This document shows positions 26,507 to 34,843 of a stretch of DNA of 64,000 nt, piece after piece; the first letter of the stretch is position 1, and each line of letters opens with the position of its first letter. Position numbers and translations under genes: made by a program. The stretch is from Chamaesiphon minutus PCC 6605 (GTDB lineage Bacteria; Cyanobacteriota; Cyanobacteriia; Cyanobacteriales; Chamaesiphonaceae). The stretch is from NCBI RefSeq assembly GCF_000317145.1, contig NC_019697.1, positions 620,001 to 684,000 of the forward strand, in the 5' to 3' direction. The notes beneath the pieces are model-generated. The model did not search any database. It had not been told where the DNA came from and saw only the letters and a list, made by a program, of their open reading frames with translations.

Positions 26507-26562
26507 GTAGGGTGGGATAAATTATTACTAGAGACGATTACCTCCGGTAGGCTACGCCAACG
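26507..26562. repeat. Two dispersed repeats downstream of the Z1 gene
   Basis: GTAGGGTGGG (26507-26516) is followed by GGCTACGCCAACG (26550-26562). Both belong to families seen elsewhere in this window. They mark the boundary between the AT-rich Z1 module and the Rieske oxygenase gene. Confidence 0.65.
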
Positions 26563-26607
26563 ATCTATTGGCTGGGTTACGCTTAGATGAGCAACACTGC
26601 TGTTTTA

Positions 26608-27609
26608 TTATTGCTCAGTTTCGCCATGCGCCTTTAATAGCTCCGCAATCTTTTTGCGGATCGTCAATCCGGGCTTATCGGTAAACATGTGCTGTTCGCG
26701 ATTGGGGGCGAGCGGTACATCACAGTCAGTAGATTCTAAGATGCGCTTATCCTCAAGGGTGACAGCGCGATCGAAAGCGATCGCATCAGCACTTGGGGTG
26801 TCCTGTTCTGTGTCGTTGCGGATGCAAAACTGAACCATTTGCGAAGTAAGATCGTCGATCGGTGTCATCGTATTGACGATGATATGTACCAATCCATTGG
26901 CATAGGCAATGCTTAATTTGATGGTGAAGGGCATAAACCACAGCATGTCCAACGTGCGATAAGTTTGAGCCGATTCCATTTTGAGGTTTTGCTGTTGGAG
27001 TTCGGGGTTGACTACTCCTAGAACGCCGTGGGCGCGCAGTCCTGATGGAGTTTCAGTAATCTCTAATCGATCGGGCGTGGGATGGTCTTCACTGCCAAAA
27101 GTTGTGGTATGCACGAAAGTCGGATGAGCTAAATCGAGTTCATTTTCCATCACCCGCAATCCCGCGCATTTCCAAGTTTCATAAAATTCCGGGATCAGGC
27201 GAAAGTCTGACTCAAATGCTTCAGCAATGTGGGGGATCTCGGCGATCGGCTCATCCAAGCAAACCCAAGCATAGCCGTATTTTTCGGTGCAGCGATAAGT
27301 TTCGATCCGCGCAGCCGCCGGAATGCCCACATCTTTTAGCTGGGGTACACAGACGCAGCGACCTGAACTATCGAATTGCCAACCGTGATAGGGGCAAGCG
27401 ATCGCCCCATTTACTACCTTCCCTAAAGATAATTGGGCAGAACGATGGCAGCAGCGATCTTTCGCCGCCGCAGGTTTTCCCTCAGCATCCAGCCACAGTA
27501 CGATTTTTTGCCCAAGCAGCGTAAATGGTTGGGGGCTTCCGAGCAAATCGGCTGTCGGAATCACGGGATACCAAAATTTACGAAATACAGGTTGCTTTGT
27601 AACTAGCAT
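26608..27609 (-). CDS. Rieske [2Fe-2S] oxygenase (VanA/PaO-like, ring-hydroxylating alpha type)
   Basis: The 333-residue protein has the Rieske cluster motif C-x-H (RCCHRSAQLS) and C-x2-H (CPYHGWQF). The mononuclear iron motif is NELDLAHPTFVH, with D and two H. The length fits vanillate demethylase or pheophorbide oxygenase-like single-component oxygenases, which take electrons from a ferredoxin or reductase encoded elsewhere. It starts at ATG 27609 with GGAGG 10 nt upstream. A GTATAC palindrome lies 83 bp upstream. A catabolic role controlled by the nearby GntR regulator is inferred. Substrate unknown. Confidence 0.88.
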   Translation of the reverse strand: MLVTKQPVFRKFWYPVIPTADLLGSPQPFTLLGQKIVLWLDAEGKPAAAKDRCCHRSAQLSLGKVVNGAIACPYHGWQFDSSGRCVCVPQLKDVGIPAAARIETYRCTEKYGYAWVCLDEPIAEIPHIAEAFESDFRLIPEFYETWKCAGLRVMENELDLAHPTFVHTTTFGSEDHPTPDRLEITETPSGLRAHGVLGVVNPELQQQNLKMESAQTYRTLDMLWFMPFTIKLSIAYANGLVHIIVNTMTPIDDLTSQMVQFCIRNDTEQDTPSADAIAFDRAVTLEDKRILESTDCDVPLAPNREQHMFTDKPGLTIRKKIAELLKAHGETEQ

Positions 27610-27691
27610 CAGGATAGATCCTCCAATTTAACTAGGTCGATCGCCTCAGCTAATTAGTTTATCGATCTATCGATAAATAGAAAGTATGTTC

Positions 27692-27704
27692 GTATACAGT
27701 ATAC
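27692..27704. promoter_or_regulatory. Perfect GTATAC-A-GTATAC palindrome in a divergent promoter
   Basis: The palindrome lies between the Rieske oxygenase (minus) and the monooxygenase-domain gene (plus). The same 13-bp palindrome, with a different centre base, is 24 bp before the ABC transporter gene at 32747, and a near copy is before the porin at 29434. It is likely the operator of the FCD-type GntR regulator encoded at 28541-29239. Confidence 0.65.
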
Positions 27705-27839
27705 TGACAACCCAAATTGCTAATCATAACCCCAGCGGCTAGAAATGGCTGTTTATGGTAAAAAGTCCGCATAACTATCCGAGGGTTTCATACATCAATT
27801 TAGCAACGCCAAATTATCAATTAATTTAATGTCCACTGT

Positions 27840-28505
27840 ATGCAAGCAGACCAAACATTTTATTCAAGTCTGGTAACAGAATATATCATCCCTAAAGGAA
27901 ACGATTTTGCCTTCAAGTCATGGCATACTCACCTAGTGAATCAGGCGAAATGTGCTCCTGGGTTTATTCGAGCAGATCTTACTCCACCGCTCAGGTGCCA
28001 AGATGCAGTGGTCAAGTGGTACTCAATTATCCACTTTGACTCACAAGTAAATTTAGATAACTGGGTCGGATCGATCGAACGTCAAAAACTAGTGGAATCA
28101 GGACAGGAAATTTTTCGGGCTTACCGATTTAAGTCCTTCACAAGTGGTTTAGAAGGCTGGTTTTCTCAGCAATGGGGTGGCTTAGAACGATCGAGTTTAG
28201 GCTCTTCGACTTGGAAGCAAATCCTGGCTGTGGTGCTTGGATTGTACCCAACTGTGATGTTGCAATCCAAGTTATTTTCGGCATTGGGTATTTTAAACTC
28301 TTTACCACCCGCAAGTAAAATGCTAGTTAATAACCTCATCACATCCTCAATTTTGAGTCTAGTGGTTATGCCATTTGTTTCTCATCAACTTAATTTTTGG
28401 TTACAACCAGAATATCTAATCTCAGCTAGAAAAAATGATGCGGTCGGTTTAATTGTTGTCTTAACTTTACTAGCAATTATGGCGATTTTATTCGAGCTAT
28501 TTTAG
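27840..28505 (+). CDS. Antibiotic-biosynthesis-monooxygenase (ABM) domain protein with C-terminal membrane segments
   Basis: The protein has 221 residues. Residues 1-105 fit the ABM ferredoxin-like fold (VTEYIIPKGNDFAFKSWHTHLVNQAKCAPGFIRADL, VVKWYSIIHFDS). The rest has three hydrophobic helices (ILAVVLGLYPTVML, LITSSILSLVVMPFV, GLIVVLTLLAIMAILF). This fusion is known for membrane-anchored ABM proteins of unknown substrate. It is divergent from the Rieske gene and shares the palindromic operator region. Confidence 0.82.
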   Translation: MQADQTFYSSLVTEYIIPKGNDFAFKSWHTHLVNQAKCAPGFIRADLTPPLRCQDAVVKWYSIIHFDSQVNLDNWVGSIERQKLVESGQEIFRAYRFKSFTSGLEGWFSQQWGGLERSSLGSSTWKQILAVVLGLYPTVMLQSKLFSALGILNSLPPASKMLVNNLITSSILSLVVMPFVSHQLNFWLQPEYLISARKNDAVGLIVVLTLLAIMAILFELF

Positions 28506-28540
28506 GAAATGTAGTCGATTGAAATAAGAACTATTATCGA

Positions 28541-29239
28541 CTAAATTGCGGTTTGAGCTTGCTGAATTTGCTCTAATTCAAGCACAACTCGTGCTTGACT
28601 AGCGATCAGATGATCCTGAATCGCTTTGACAGCTAGTTCTGAATTGCGGGATAAGATTGCATCATAAATTTGCCGATGCTCCCAGCGAACTTCTAGAACA
28701 GCAGGGTTACTGAGCATCGTTTGGATTCGCACTAAAATCATTTTATCAAACAATCGATCGAGCAATGAAACTAACCATTCATTATTCGATGCTTGGGCAA
28801 TTTCTCGATGAAATCGATAGTCTAAATCCAATAATTGAAAACTGGTTAATTTGGTCGGTTTAGTATTAAGTAGTTTTTCAGCTTTCTCAATTAAATTTTC
28901 GATTTGTTTGAGTTGTCGATCGCTAGCATTCAGACAGGCTTCTTTGACCGAAACATTTTCTAATGCTAGTCGGCACTCATATAACTTTCTGGCATCTTCG
29001 CTGGTAAATTTGGCGACGCTGAGAACACCGCGATCTTCAACGACTAAATCTGCTTGCTTGAGTTGCTGCAAAGCTTCGCGAATCGGCGTTCGACTCACTT
29101 GGAGTTTTTGGGCGAGTTGTGTTTCGATCAGCCGTTGACCAGGGACTAGTTCGCCAGAGAGAATGGCAGTACGCAAGGCTTGATATGCCTGGTCTTGCAG
29201 CGACTGAGGTCGTTGTAGAGAACGTGGAGATAACGACAA
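28541..29239 (-). CDS. GntR-family transcriptional regulator, FCD (FadR/VanR) subfamily
   Basis: The 232-residue protein has a winged helix at 10-75 (AILSGELVPGQRLIETQLAQKL, SRTPIREALQQL). An FCD helical domain follows, with the usual His/Asp metal or ligand residues (LDYRFHREIA, EHRQIYDAI, IQDHLIAS). The start is a TTG at 29239. Such regulators usually repress catabolic genes until an organic acid binds. A GTATAC half site (29262-29267) lies 23 bp upstream of the start, and full palindromes occur at three neighbouring promoters. This is the likely local regulator. Confidence 0.9.
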   Translation of the reverse strand: MSLSPRSLQRPQSLQDQAYQALRTAILSGELVPGQRLIETQLAQKLQVSRTPIREALQQLKQADLVVEDRGVLSVAKFTSEDARKLYECRLALENVSVKEACLNASDRQLKQIENLIEKAEKLLNTKPTKLTSFQLLDLDYRFHREIAQASNNEWLVSLLDRLFDKMILVRIQTMLSNPAVLEVRWEHRQIYDAILSRNSELAVKAIQDHLIASQARVVLELEQIQQAQTAI

Positions 29240-29343
29240 AACAAGTGTTCCTCAAGATGATGTATACGGCTAGATCCAACGTAGCTGAAAACAGTCCACT
29301 TCGCAATTGTAGCAACCCGTACAATTTACCGAAAAAAAATCAT

Positions 29344-29356
29344 GTATACAGGATAC
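29344..29356. promoter_or_regulatory. GTATAC-type operator before the porin gene
   Basis: GTATACAGGATAC differs from the perfect palindrome at 27692 by one base. It lies 78 bp upstream of the porin ATG. A GTATAC half site at 29262-29267 faces the GntR gene, so regulator and porin may be controlled together from this divergent region. Confidence 0.5.
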
Positions 29357-29433
29357 ATTGAGGCTCATTCAATCTTAACAACTCGATCGAACTTTGTCTC
29401 ACATTAGCCGCAAAAAATTATTCTCAGTGGATC

Positions 29434-31263
29434 ATGTTCAATCTAAATGTTATCAAAAGTTTAATTCTGACAGCTTCCATTTTTGTGGTCATGGGGGTGC
29501 TGGGATCGGAGGCTCGTGGGGCAGAAAAGTTAGCGGATCGGGAGCTTGTACCCATGCCAAAGGTATTATCATCGGATATGCCGCTTAGGGACAGAATTAC
29601 CGATCCAACCCCCGCAACAATCCTACCGCCATCTTCGACCACCATCGGCCAATCTATTCCCTCATCTGAGGATGTTAAACCGCCTGATTGGGCGGTGACA
29701 GCCTTAGAGACACTGAGCGATCGATATGACTGTCAGACAGAAGATCCCGATCGAAATCGAGCATCATTAACACGGGCAGAATTTGTCACCAGTTTGAATA
29801 TCTGTTTAAGTCAGGTGAATGAATCGTTGGCGGTAGCCGCTTCCGATCGAAAAATCGCCGCAGAACCTTCAGATCCAGTTACCAAAGCAGATCTAGAGAC
29901 GATCGAAAAACTTCAGGCTGAATTTGCCACCGAACTAACAGCTCTGCGCGGGCAAGTTGAGGCAATTGAAGCCAAAACCGCAAGGATCGAAAAGCAACAA
30001 TTTTCGGCCACGACTAAGCTCAGTGGGACAGTTTGGGTGAATTTTACTGGGGCACTTACTGGGGGTGATATTACTACCGAGAGATCCCTCGCTCAAGGTG
30101 GGAATAGTCCTTTTATCGCGCCAACTCGCGTTAATGGAGTGCCGACTCGCGTTCAACGTCGGGATGCTAATCCGACAGTAAGTAACTATGTGTTCCTAAC
30201 ACTCAACTCCTCTTTTACAGGTAAAGACATGTTGGTTACTCAACTCGTGGCGGGAAATGCGAACTCTCCAGCTAACCAATTGGTGTCATCAGGATTCTTT
30301 AATACTTGGGGTACACCACTTGCCGATCAAACAGGTACTCCACAAGCCGGATCGAATGCGGTCTATTTGCGTGAGTTATCCTACACTTTTCCAGTCAACG
30401 ACCAAGTGCGAGTCGCCGTCGGCCCACGTCTGAATGCTTATCGTTACTTCGATCAAAACCGATTTACGTCCTTCCTGACTGGTTCGGGTAGTTTTAATTC
30501 CAGCGGTAGTACCTTGTTTGCGGCGATCGATCGAGGTTCGGGTGCCGTTGTTTCCTGGAATATCAATCCACAGTTGCGGTTCAATGTTGGCTATTTGGGC
30601 GAGAATACCGAGTTTTTGAGTTCTGCGGCTGGATTTAATACCTCTAGTAATCCCGCTGCTGGTTTGTTTGGAAGTACTAATCAAACGATCGGGGAGTTAA
30701 CCTATTCTCCTAATAAAGATGTGAATCTGCGCTTGCTATACTCACGCTCCCTGATCCGTGCTTACAATGGCTTTATTGGCGGAGCCGTCGGCGAGCCATT
30801 GCCTTATGGCTATGCTGATGATGGTTTCGGTGGTAGATTAAATGATGCACCAGCAGATACGGTAGTGGCTAATTTTGACTGGCTGCTCACTCCACAGGTG
30901 GGGATATTTGGGCGATATTCCTATGGTAAGACACAGATTAATCCCGTTAATACAGCTCGTGCTGGTGGTAGTACCAGCGTTCAATCCATTCAAATAGGAT
31001 TAGGATTTCCCGACTTGGGCAAAAAAGGCGCATTGGGCGTGATTTCATATCTGATTCCCCACTCCTATCTGAGTGGGCGTGAATTTCTCCTCTCTGGTGG
31101 GGGTGATGGTGGGAAACAGCAAGAGTTAGAGATTTCTTACTACTATCCAGCTACTCCCAATCTGGCGATCGTCCCCGCAGTCTACGCGATCTTCAGCCCC
31201 AACAACTTTCAGAGTAACCCCCCAGTTTTCATAGGAAATTTACGGATGCAGTTTACCTTCTAA
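29434..31263 (+). CDS. SLH-OprB-type outer-membrane porin (cyanobacterial iron-uptake porin family)
   Basis: The 609-residue protein has a signal peptide (about 1-29, ...GSEARGA). An S-layer-homology segment (DWAVTALETLSDRYDC, ASLTRAEFVTSLNICL) follows. A coiled coil comes next (LETIEKLQAEFATELTALRGQVEAIEAK region), then an OprB beta-barrel ending in the outer-membrane signature FIGNLRMQFTF. The SLH part binds peptidoglycan and the barrel admits solutes. Some members carry inorganic ions including iron. Its place among regulated uptake genes suggests it serves the same substrate. A strong hairpin follows the stop. Confidence 0.92.
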   Translation: MFNLNVIKSLILTASIFVVMGVLGSEARGAEKLADRELVPMPKVLSSDMPLRDRITDPTPATILPPSSTTIGQSIPSSEDVKPPDWAVTALETLSDRYDCQTEDPDRNRASLTRAEFVTSLNICLSQVNESLAVAASDRKIAAEPSDPVTKADLETIEKLQAEFATELTALRGQVEAIEAKTARIEKQQFSATTKLSGTVWVNFTGALTGGDITTERSLAQGGNSPFIAPTRVNGVPTRVQRRDANPTVSNYVFLTLNSSFTGKDMLVTQLVAGNANSPANQLVSSGFFNTWGTPLADQTGTPQAGSNAVYLRELSYTFPVNDQVRVAVGPRLNAYRYFDQNRFTSFLTGSGSFNSSGSTLFAAIDRGSGAVVSWNINPQLRFNVGYLGENTEFLSSAAGFNTSSNPAAGLFGSTNQTIGELTYSPNKDVNLRLLYSRSLIRAYNGFIGGAVGEPLPYGYADDGFGGRLNDAPADTVVANFDWLLTPQVGIFGRYSYGKTQINPVNTARAGGSTSVQSIQIGLGFPDLGKKGALGVISYLIPHSYLSGREFLLSGGGDGGKQQELEISYYYPATPNLAIVPAVYAIFSPNNFQSNPPVFIGNLRMQFTF

Positions 31264-31264
31264 C

Positions 31265-31299
31265 CTGAGTTCGATGAGGCTATGCCTCATCGAACTCAG
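31265..31299. terminator. 16-bp perfect hairpin directly after the porin stop
   Basis: CTGAGTTCGATGAGGC pairs perfectly with GCCTCATCGAACTCAG around a TAT loop, one base after the stop. The position suggests transcription termination, though the T tract is lacking. A partial copy of the same hairpin lies at 32573-32601 on the far side of the IS982 transposase. Confidence 0.6.
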
Positions 31300-31417
31300 A
31301 TGTGACAACATGTTCAGCTTAATAGCAAATTTTATGTAAATTTTGGCACGATAAAACCCATCATTAAGATGATTAATGATTGAAAATATTGAGTTAAGTT
31401 AATAAATAAATAATCGG

Positions 31418-32308
31418 CTAAATAGGAACAATACTAAAGAAGTTTTGAGCAGGCTCATCTAGCTTCAAACTCGGCTTTTTAGGTTGATGAGTATAAGCAA
31501 TTAATGCTGTAATCAGATTTAGCATGAAATTATGCAAGCTCCGATGGCGAGAATGGACTAAATAACAAATATTTTTTAACTGGTCATTTACCGTTTCAAT
31601 CAGCGAGCGTTTCCGAAGTGATATTTTGTCATCCATCAAGATGAGCTTGTTTTTCATATTAGATTTTAGTGGCGTAATTAGCTGCAATCCTTTATTTAAT
31701 AATTCTTCAAATAGTTCTTTCTTAATATATCCTTTGTCTCCAAATATTTTTCCTGATATTCCCTGTGTCATTGATGGCAAATGTGTGCGGTCATCGACAT
31801 TGCCAGGTGTGATTTTGCAGCTTAATATCTCTCCGCAATCATTAATAATTAAATGAAGCTTGAATCCAAAGTACCATCCCATAGAACTCTTACTCAGCTT
31901 GGCAGTTTCTTTGAAAACCTTATTTCTTTTAATTCTTTTTGGGTGACAAACTGGAATAGCCGTGCTATCCACGAAACTAATTCCAGTCACCTTACCTTGA
32001 CGAGAGTTGAGATAATAAAGGCAAGCTATTAAAACATTTGGCATCAACTCCACCATTCTATTGTAACTAACCAACTTTGGAAAATAATCAGTTAAGTTTT
32101 GACAAACATTTTTGAGGTAATAATCCTTAAATGTTCGATAGCTTGACTGATGGAAATGAATAGAAATAGTCATGACCTCGCTCAGTGATAGGCCGCAGCG
32201 TTTTGGTAAGCTATTACCGTTGGCAGGGAAAGATATTGATGAAAAAGTTGCTAGCCAATCTTGGCAGAAATCATCTATTTCACAAAATAGTTCGGTTAAG
32301 TCCATCAT
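31418..32308 (-). CDS. IS982-family transposase
   Basis: The protein has 296 residues. Catalytic acidic residues are in GISFVDSTAIPVCHPKRIKRN, KIFGDKGYIKK and the ETVNDQLKNICYLVHSRHRS segment. The N-terminal LTELFCEIDDFCQ is typical of IS982. The frame is intact. Element ends are not certain. Candidate ends beginning ACCC at 31356 and (reverse) 32370 share only a weak inverted repeat, and I see no target duplication. It splits the porin from the ABC transporter of the same putative regulon. Confidence 0.9.
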   Translation of the reverse strand: MMDLTELFCEIDDFCQDWLATFSSISFPANGNSLPKRCGLSLSEVMTISIHFHQSSYRTFKDYYLKNVCQNLTDYFPKLVSYNRMVELMPNVLIACLYYLNSRQGKVTGISFVDSTAIPVCHPKRIKRNKVFKETAKLSKSSMGWYFGFKLHLIINDCGEILSCKITPGNVDDRTHLPSMTQGISGKIFGDKGYIKKELFEELLNKGLQLITPLKSNMKNKLILMDDKISLRKRSLIETVNDQLKNICYLVHSRHRSLHNFMLNLITALIAYTHQPKKPSLKLDEPAQNFFSIVPI

Positions 32309-32467
32309 CTAAGTGTGGTTTTCTAATATATATATTAATTTAACCAGAATCAGAGATTATACATAAGGGTTGCAATGCTATTTGTACTTTTATTTGCCGA
32401 CCGCTCCTCAGAACTTTTAATAACTTATTAATTGTTAATTATTTGTAATTATCGATCGACGTTTTAC

Positions 32468-32514
32468 TTCCAAGTCATTATCAATAATCAAAGCTTATTG
32501 ATAATGACTTGGAA
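32468..32514. repeat. 20-bp perfect AT-rich inverted repeat
   Basis: TTCCAAGTCATTATCAATAA (32468-32487) pairs perfectly with 32495-32514 around a 7-nt loop. It lies in the 438-nt gap before the ABC transporter. Each arm holds ATTATCAATAA/TTATTGATAAT, which loosely recalls Fur-box halves. A cruciform or an old element end is also possible. There is no T tract. Confidence 0.65.
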
Positions 32515-32572
32515 ATATCTCATTTTAATAATTGATGTTTATGACTCAAGCACAGTCAGAGACTTGATTTGA

Positions 32573-32601
32573 TGATGAGGCACAGCCTCATCGAACTCAG
32601 G
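32573..32601. repeat. Second copy of the post-porin hairpin
   Basis: TGATGAGGC, ACA, GCCTCATCGAACTCAGG: inverted relative to 31265-31299, with the left arm incomplete. The two copies bracket the IS982 transposase region. Confidence 0.6.
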
Positions 32602-32710
32602 TTTCTAGTGCCAGACAGCACAAATCAAGCTACCAACTCTAACTCCCAACTCAGGTGTACTTGATGATACAGAAACTTCCGCGCCACTCAACTTAAATGA
32701 TGCTAGCTTT

Positions 32711-32723
32711 GTATACCGTATAC
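32711..32723. promoter_or_regulatory. Perfect GTATAC-C-GTATAC palindrome before the ABC transporter operon
   Basis: It lies 23 bp before the ATG of the substrate-binding protein, where a bound repressor would block transcription. It is the same operator as at 27692. Confidence 0.65.
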
Positions 32724-32746
32724 GTATTGAATTTTGCAGGCTAATA

Positions 32747-33877
32747 ATGCTTCATACTTTCCAGAAACAATTACATAGAATCCTCCTGATTGCAGCTTCC
32801 ACAGCGGTGCTTGCTGGTTGTAACTCAGCACCGCCGACTACTGGAGATAAGCCTTCTACGACAGCCGCGACAACGACTGCCGCGAGTACTGACAAAAAGG
32901 AAGGTCAAAAGATTCGTGTCCAATTACCTTTTTTGAAGCAAAGCCTTGATGCGCCGTTAATTTGGGCGATCGAAAAGGGGTACTTTGCCGAACAAGGTTT
33001 GGATGTTAGTTATGAGCGTGGTTTCGGAAATTCTGACACCATTAGTAAGCTGGGGACTGGTAAGTATGACATTGCCTTTAGTGATATCTACAATGCGATG
33101 GAATTCAATGACAAAAATCCTAGTGACAAGATTATGGCGGTAGCCTTTTACCAAAGCAAGGCACCTTTTTCCATTATTACTTTTAAACAAAGTGGAATTA
33201 AAACTCCTGCTGATTTAGTTGGCAAGAAACTTGGAGCACCAGCAGGTGATGGACCAAGAAAATTGTTCCCACTTTTTGCTAAGGAAGTAAAAATTGCGCC
33301 TGATTCAGTCACTTGGGACACAATGGAACCCAAGTTGCGAGAGACTTTCTTGTTACAAGGTAAAGTTGATGCCGTCAGTGGATTCTATACTTCGGTGATT
33401 CCATCTTTGATCGAGGGTGGGAAGACGATGGACGATATCAAAATCTTTGCCTATGACGAGTTTGGTTTAGACTTTTACGGCAATGGAATTTTGGTCAAGC
33501 AAGACTTTATGAACAAAAATCCGGAAGTAATTAAGTCTTTTCTCAAGGCATATTTCAAAGGAATGCAGGAGGTTGTCAAAGATCCTAGTGCGGCTCTCGA
33601 TTTGGTTGTTTCCACAGATCAAAGTAAATTAATGGATCGCGATGCCGAAAAGCTCCGCTTGAAGTTGGCGATCGAACGGATGTATGTAACGCCAGAAGTC
33701 GAGTCTGCCGGCTTTGGTGGTGCAGACATGAAACGTCTAGAAAAAAGTATTACTCAGACAGTTACGGGCTTTAATTTAAAGCCCGTAAAGGCGGCTGATG
33801 TATTTACAGATAAGTTTTTACCAGCCAAAGAACAACGGATGGTTCCACCATCAGCCGATCGCAAACCCCTAATTTAA
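32747..33877 (+). CDS. ABC transporter substrate-binding lipoprotein, NitT/TauT (SsuA/NMT1-like) family
   Basis: The 376-residue protein has a lipoprotein signal with lipobox LAGC at residues 21-24. A Ser/Thr-rich linker follows, then the type II binding-protein fold (DAPLIWAIEKGYFAEQGLDVSYERG, AFSDIYNAMEF, TPADLVGKKLGAPAGDGPRKLFPLF). Relatives bind sulfonates, nitrate, pyrimidine precursors or aromatic acids, so the substrate is open. It is first gene of a three-gene transporter operon under a GTATAC operator. It is probably co-regulated with the porin and the Rieske oxygenase. Confidence 0.9.
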   Translation: MLHTFQKQLHRILLIAASTAVLAGCNSAPPTTGDKPSTTAATTTAASTDKKEGQKIRVQLPFLKQSLDAPLIWAIEKGYFAEQGLDVSYERGFGNSDTISKLGTGKYDIAFSDIYNAMEFNDKNPSDKIMAVAFYQSKAPFSIITFKQSGIKTPADLVGKKLGAPAGDGPRKLFPLFAKEVKIAPDSVTWDTMEPKLRETFLLQGKVDAVSGFYTSVIPSLIEGGKTMDDIKIFAYDEFGLDFYGNGILVKQDFMNKNPEVIKSFLKAYFKGMQEVVKDPSAALDLVVSTDQSKLMDRDAEKLRLKLAIERMYVTPEVESAGFGGADMKRLEKSITQTVTGFNLKPVKAADVFTDKFLPAKEQRMVPPSADRKPLI

Positions 33878-33960
33878 CTTAAATCAAATCAGCCAAGATT
33901 TTTGACTTATTTGGAACTTTACTGACCAAACTTTTTACTCAATCAAAAGGTATAGTTAAA

Positions 33961-34785
33961 ATGCTAAAGCCACAAATATCTTCTGCCACTGAAACCGTTG
34001 CTGCTTCTATGCCCTTGCTAGAATTCGATCGCATTGGTTTAGAATATCCCTTTGAAGAATCGATGCGGACGATCGTCCAGGAAATTACCCTGAGCGTTCA
34101 GCCCGGAGAATTTGTCACATTTGTAGGGCCGAGTGGCTGCGGGAAAACTTCAATTTTGCGGATGGTTTCGGGGTTGAGTCCGACCAAAATCGGTGAGTTG
34201 CGCTGCCATAACCAACCAGTAACTAGACCACTGAAAAATGTCGGCATTGCTTTCCAAAATCCAGTCTTAATGCCTTGGCGACGGACGATCGATAATGTTT
34301 TACTACCACTAGAAATTGTGTCTCCCTACAAAAGAGACTTTAAAACTAATCGACCTCACTATCTAGAGATGGCTCAAAAGCTGTTGAAAGCAGTAGGCTT
34401 AAATGATTTCCAGCAGCAGTTTCCTTGGCAATTATCCGGCGGAATGCGACAAAGAGCTTCCCTCTGTCGGGCACTGATTCACCAGCCAGAAATTTTGCTA
34501 TTAGATGAACCTTTTGGCGCGCTAGATGCCTTTACTCGCGAAGAAATGTGGGTGATGTTGCAAAACCTCTGGATGGAAGCAAAGTGCGTAGGAATGCTCA
34601 TTACCCACGATTTACGCGAGGCAGTTTTTCTGTCTGATACTGTCTACGTGATGAGTCCCAGACCGAGCGAAATTGCTTTCAAACTGAAAATCGATTTACC
34701 TCGTCCGAGAACGTTGGAAATGTGTCTCAGTGATGAATTTGCCCATCTTGCCGCTGAGTTACGCCGCCATATTCACAAAAGTTAG
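33961..34785 (+). CDS. ABC transporter ATP-binding protein, NitT/TauT (SsuB-like) family
   Basis: The 274-residue protein has Walker A GPSGCGKTS, Q-loop in AFQNPVLMPWRR, signature LSGGMRQRASLCRAL, Walker B ILLLDEPFGALDA and switch His in LITHDLREAVFLSD. It energises the permease encoded next. It is 83 bp downstream of the binding-protein gene and closely followed by the permease, forming one operon. Confidence 0.95.
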   Translation: MLKPQISSATETVAASMPLLEFDRIGLEYPFEESMRTIVQEITLSVQPGEFVTFVGPSGCGKTSILRMVSGLSPTKIGELRCHNQPVTRPLKNVGIAFQNPVLMPWRRTIDNVLLPLEIVSPYKRDFKTNRPHYLEMAQKLLKAVGLNDFQQQFPWQLSGGMRQRASLCRALIHQPEILLLDEPFGALDAFTREEMWVMLQNLWMEAKCVGMLITHDLREAVFLSDTVYVMSPRPSEIAFKLKIDLPRPRTLEMCLSDEFAHLAAELRRHIHKS

Positions 34786-34843
34786 GCAAAGGACAAACAG
34801 TGTTTTCCACTATCTTAATCGCAGTACTAACGAGGCAAAATAT

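Noticed and set aside
31356-32370. Exact ends of the IS982 element
   Set aside because: ACCC-type ends can be proposed, but the inverted repeat is weak and no target duplication is visible, so I list only the transposase gene.
34730-34843. Earlier start for the ABC permease
   Set aside because: It would overlap the ATPase gene by 56 bp and add a non-conserved 38-residue lead. A better ribosome site precedes 34844.
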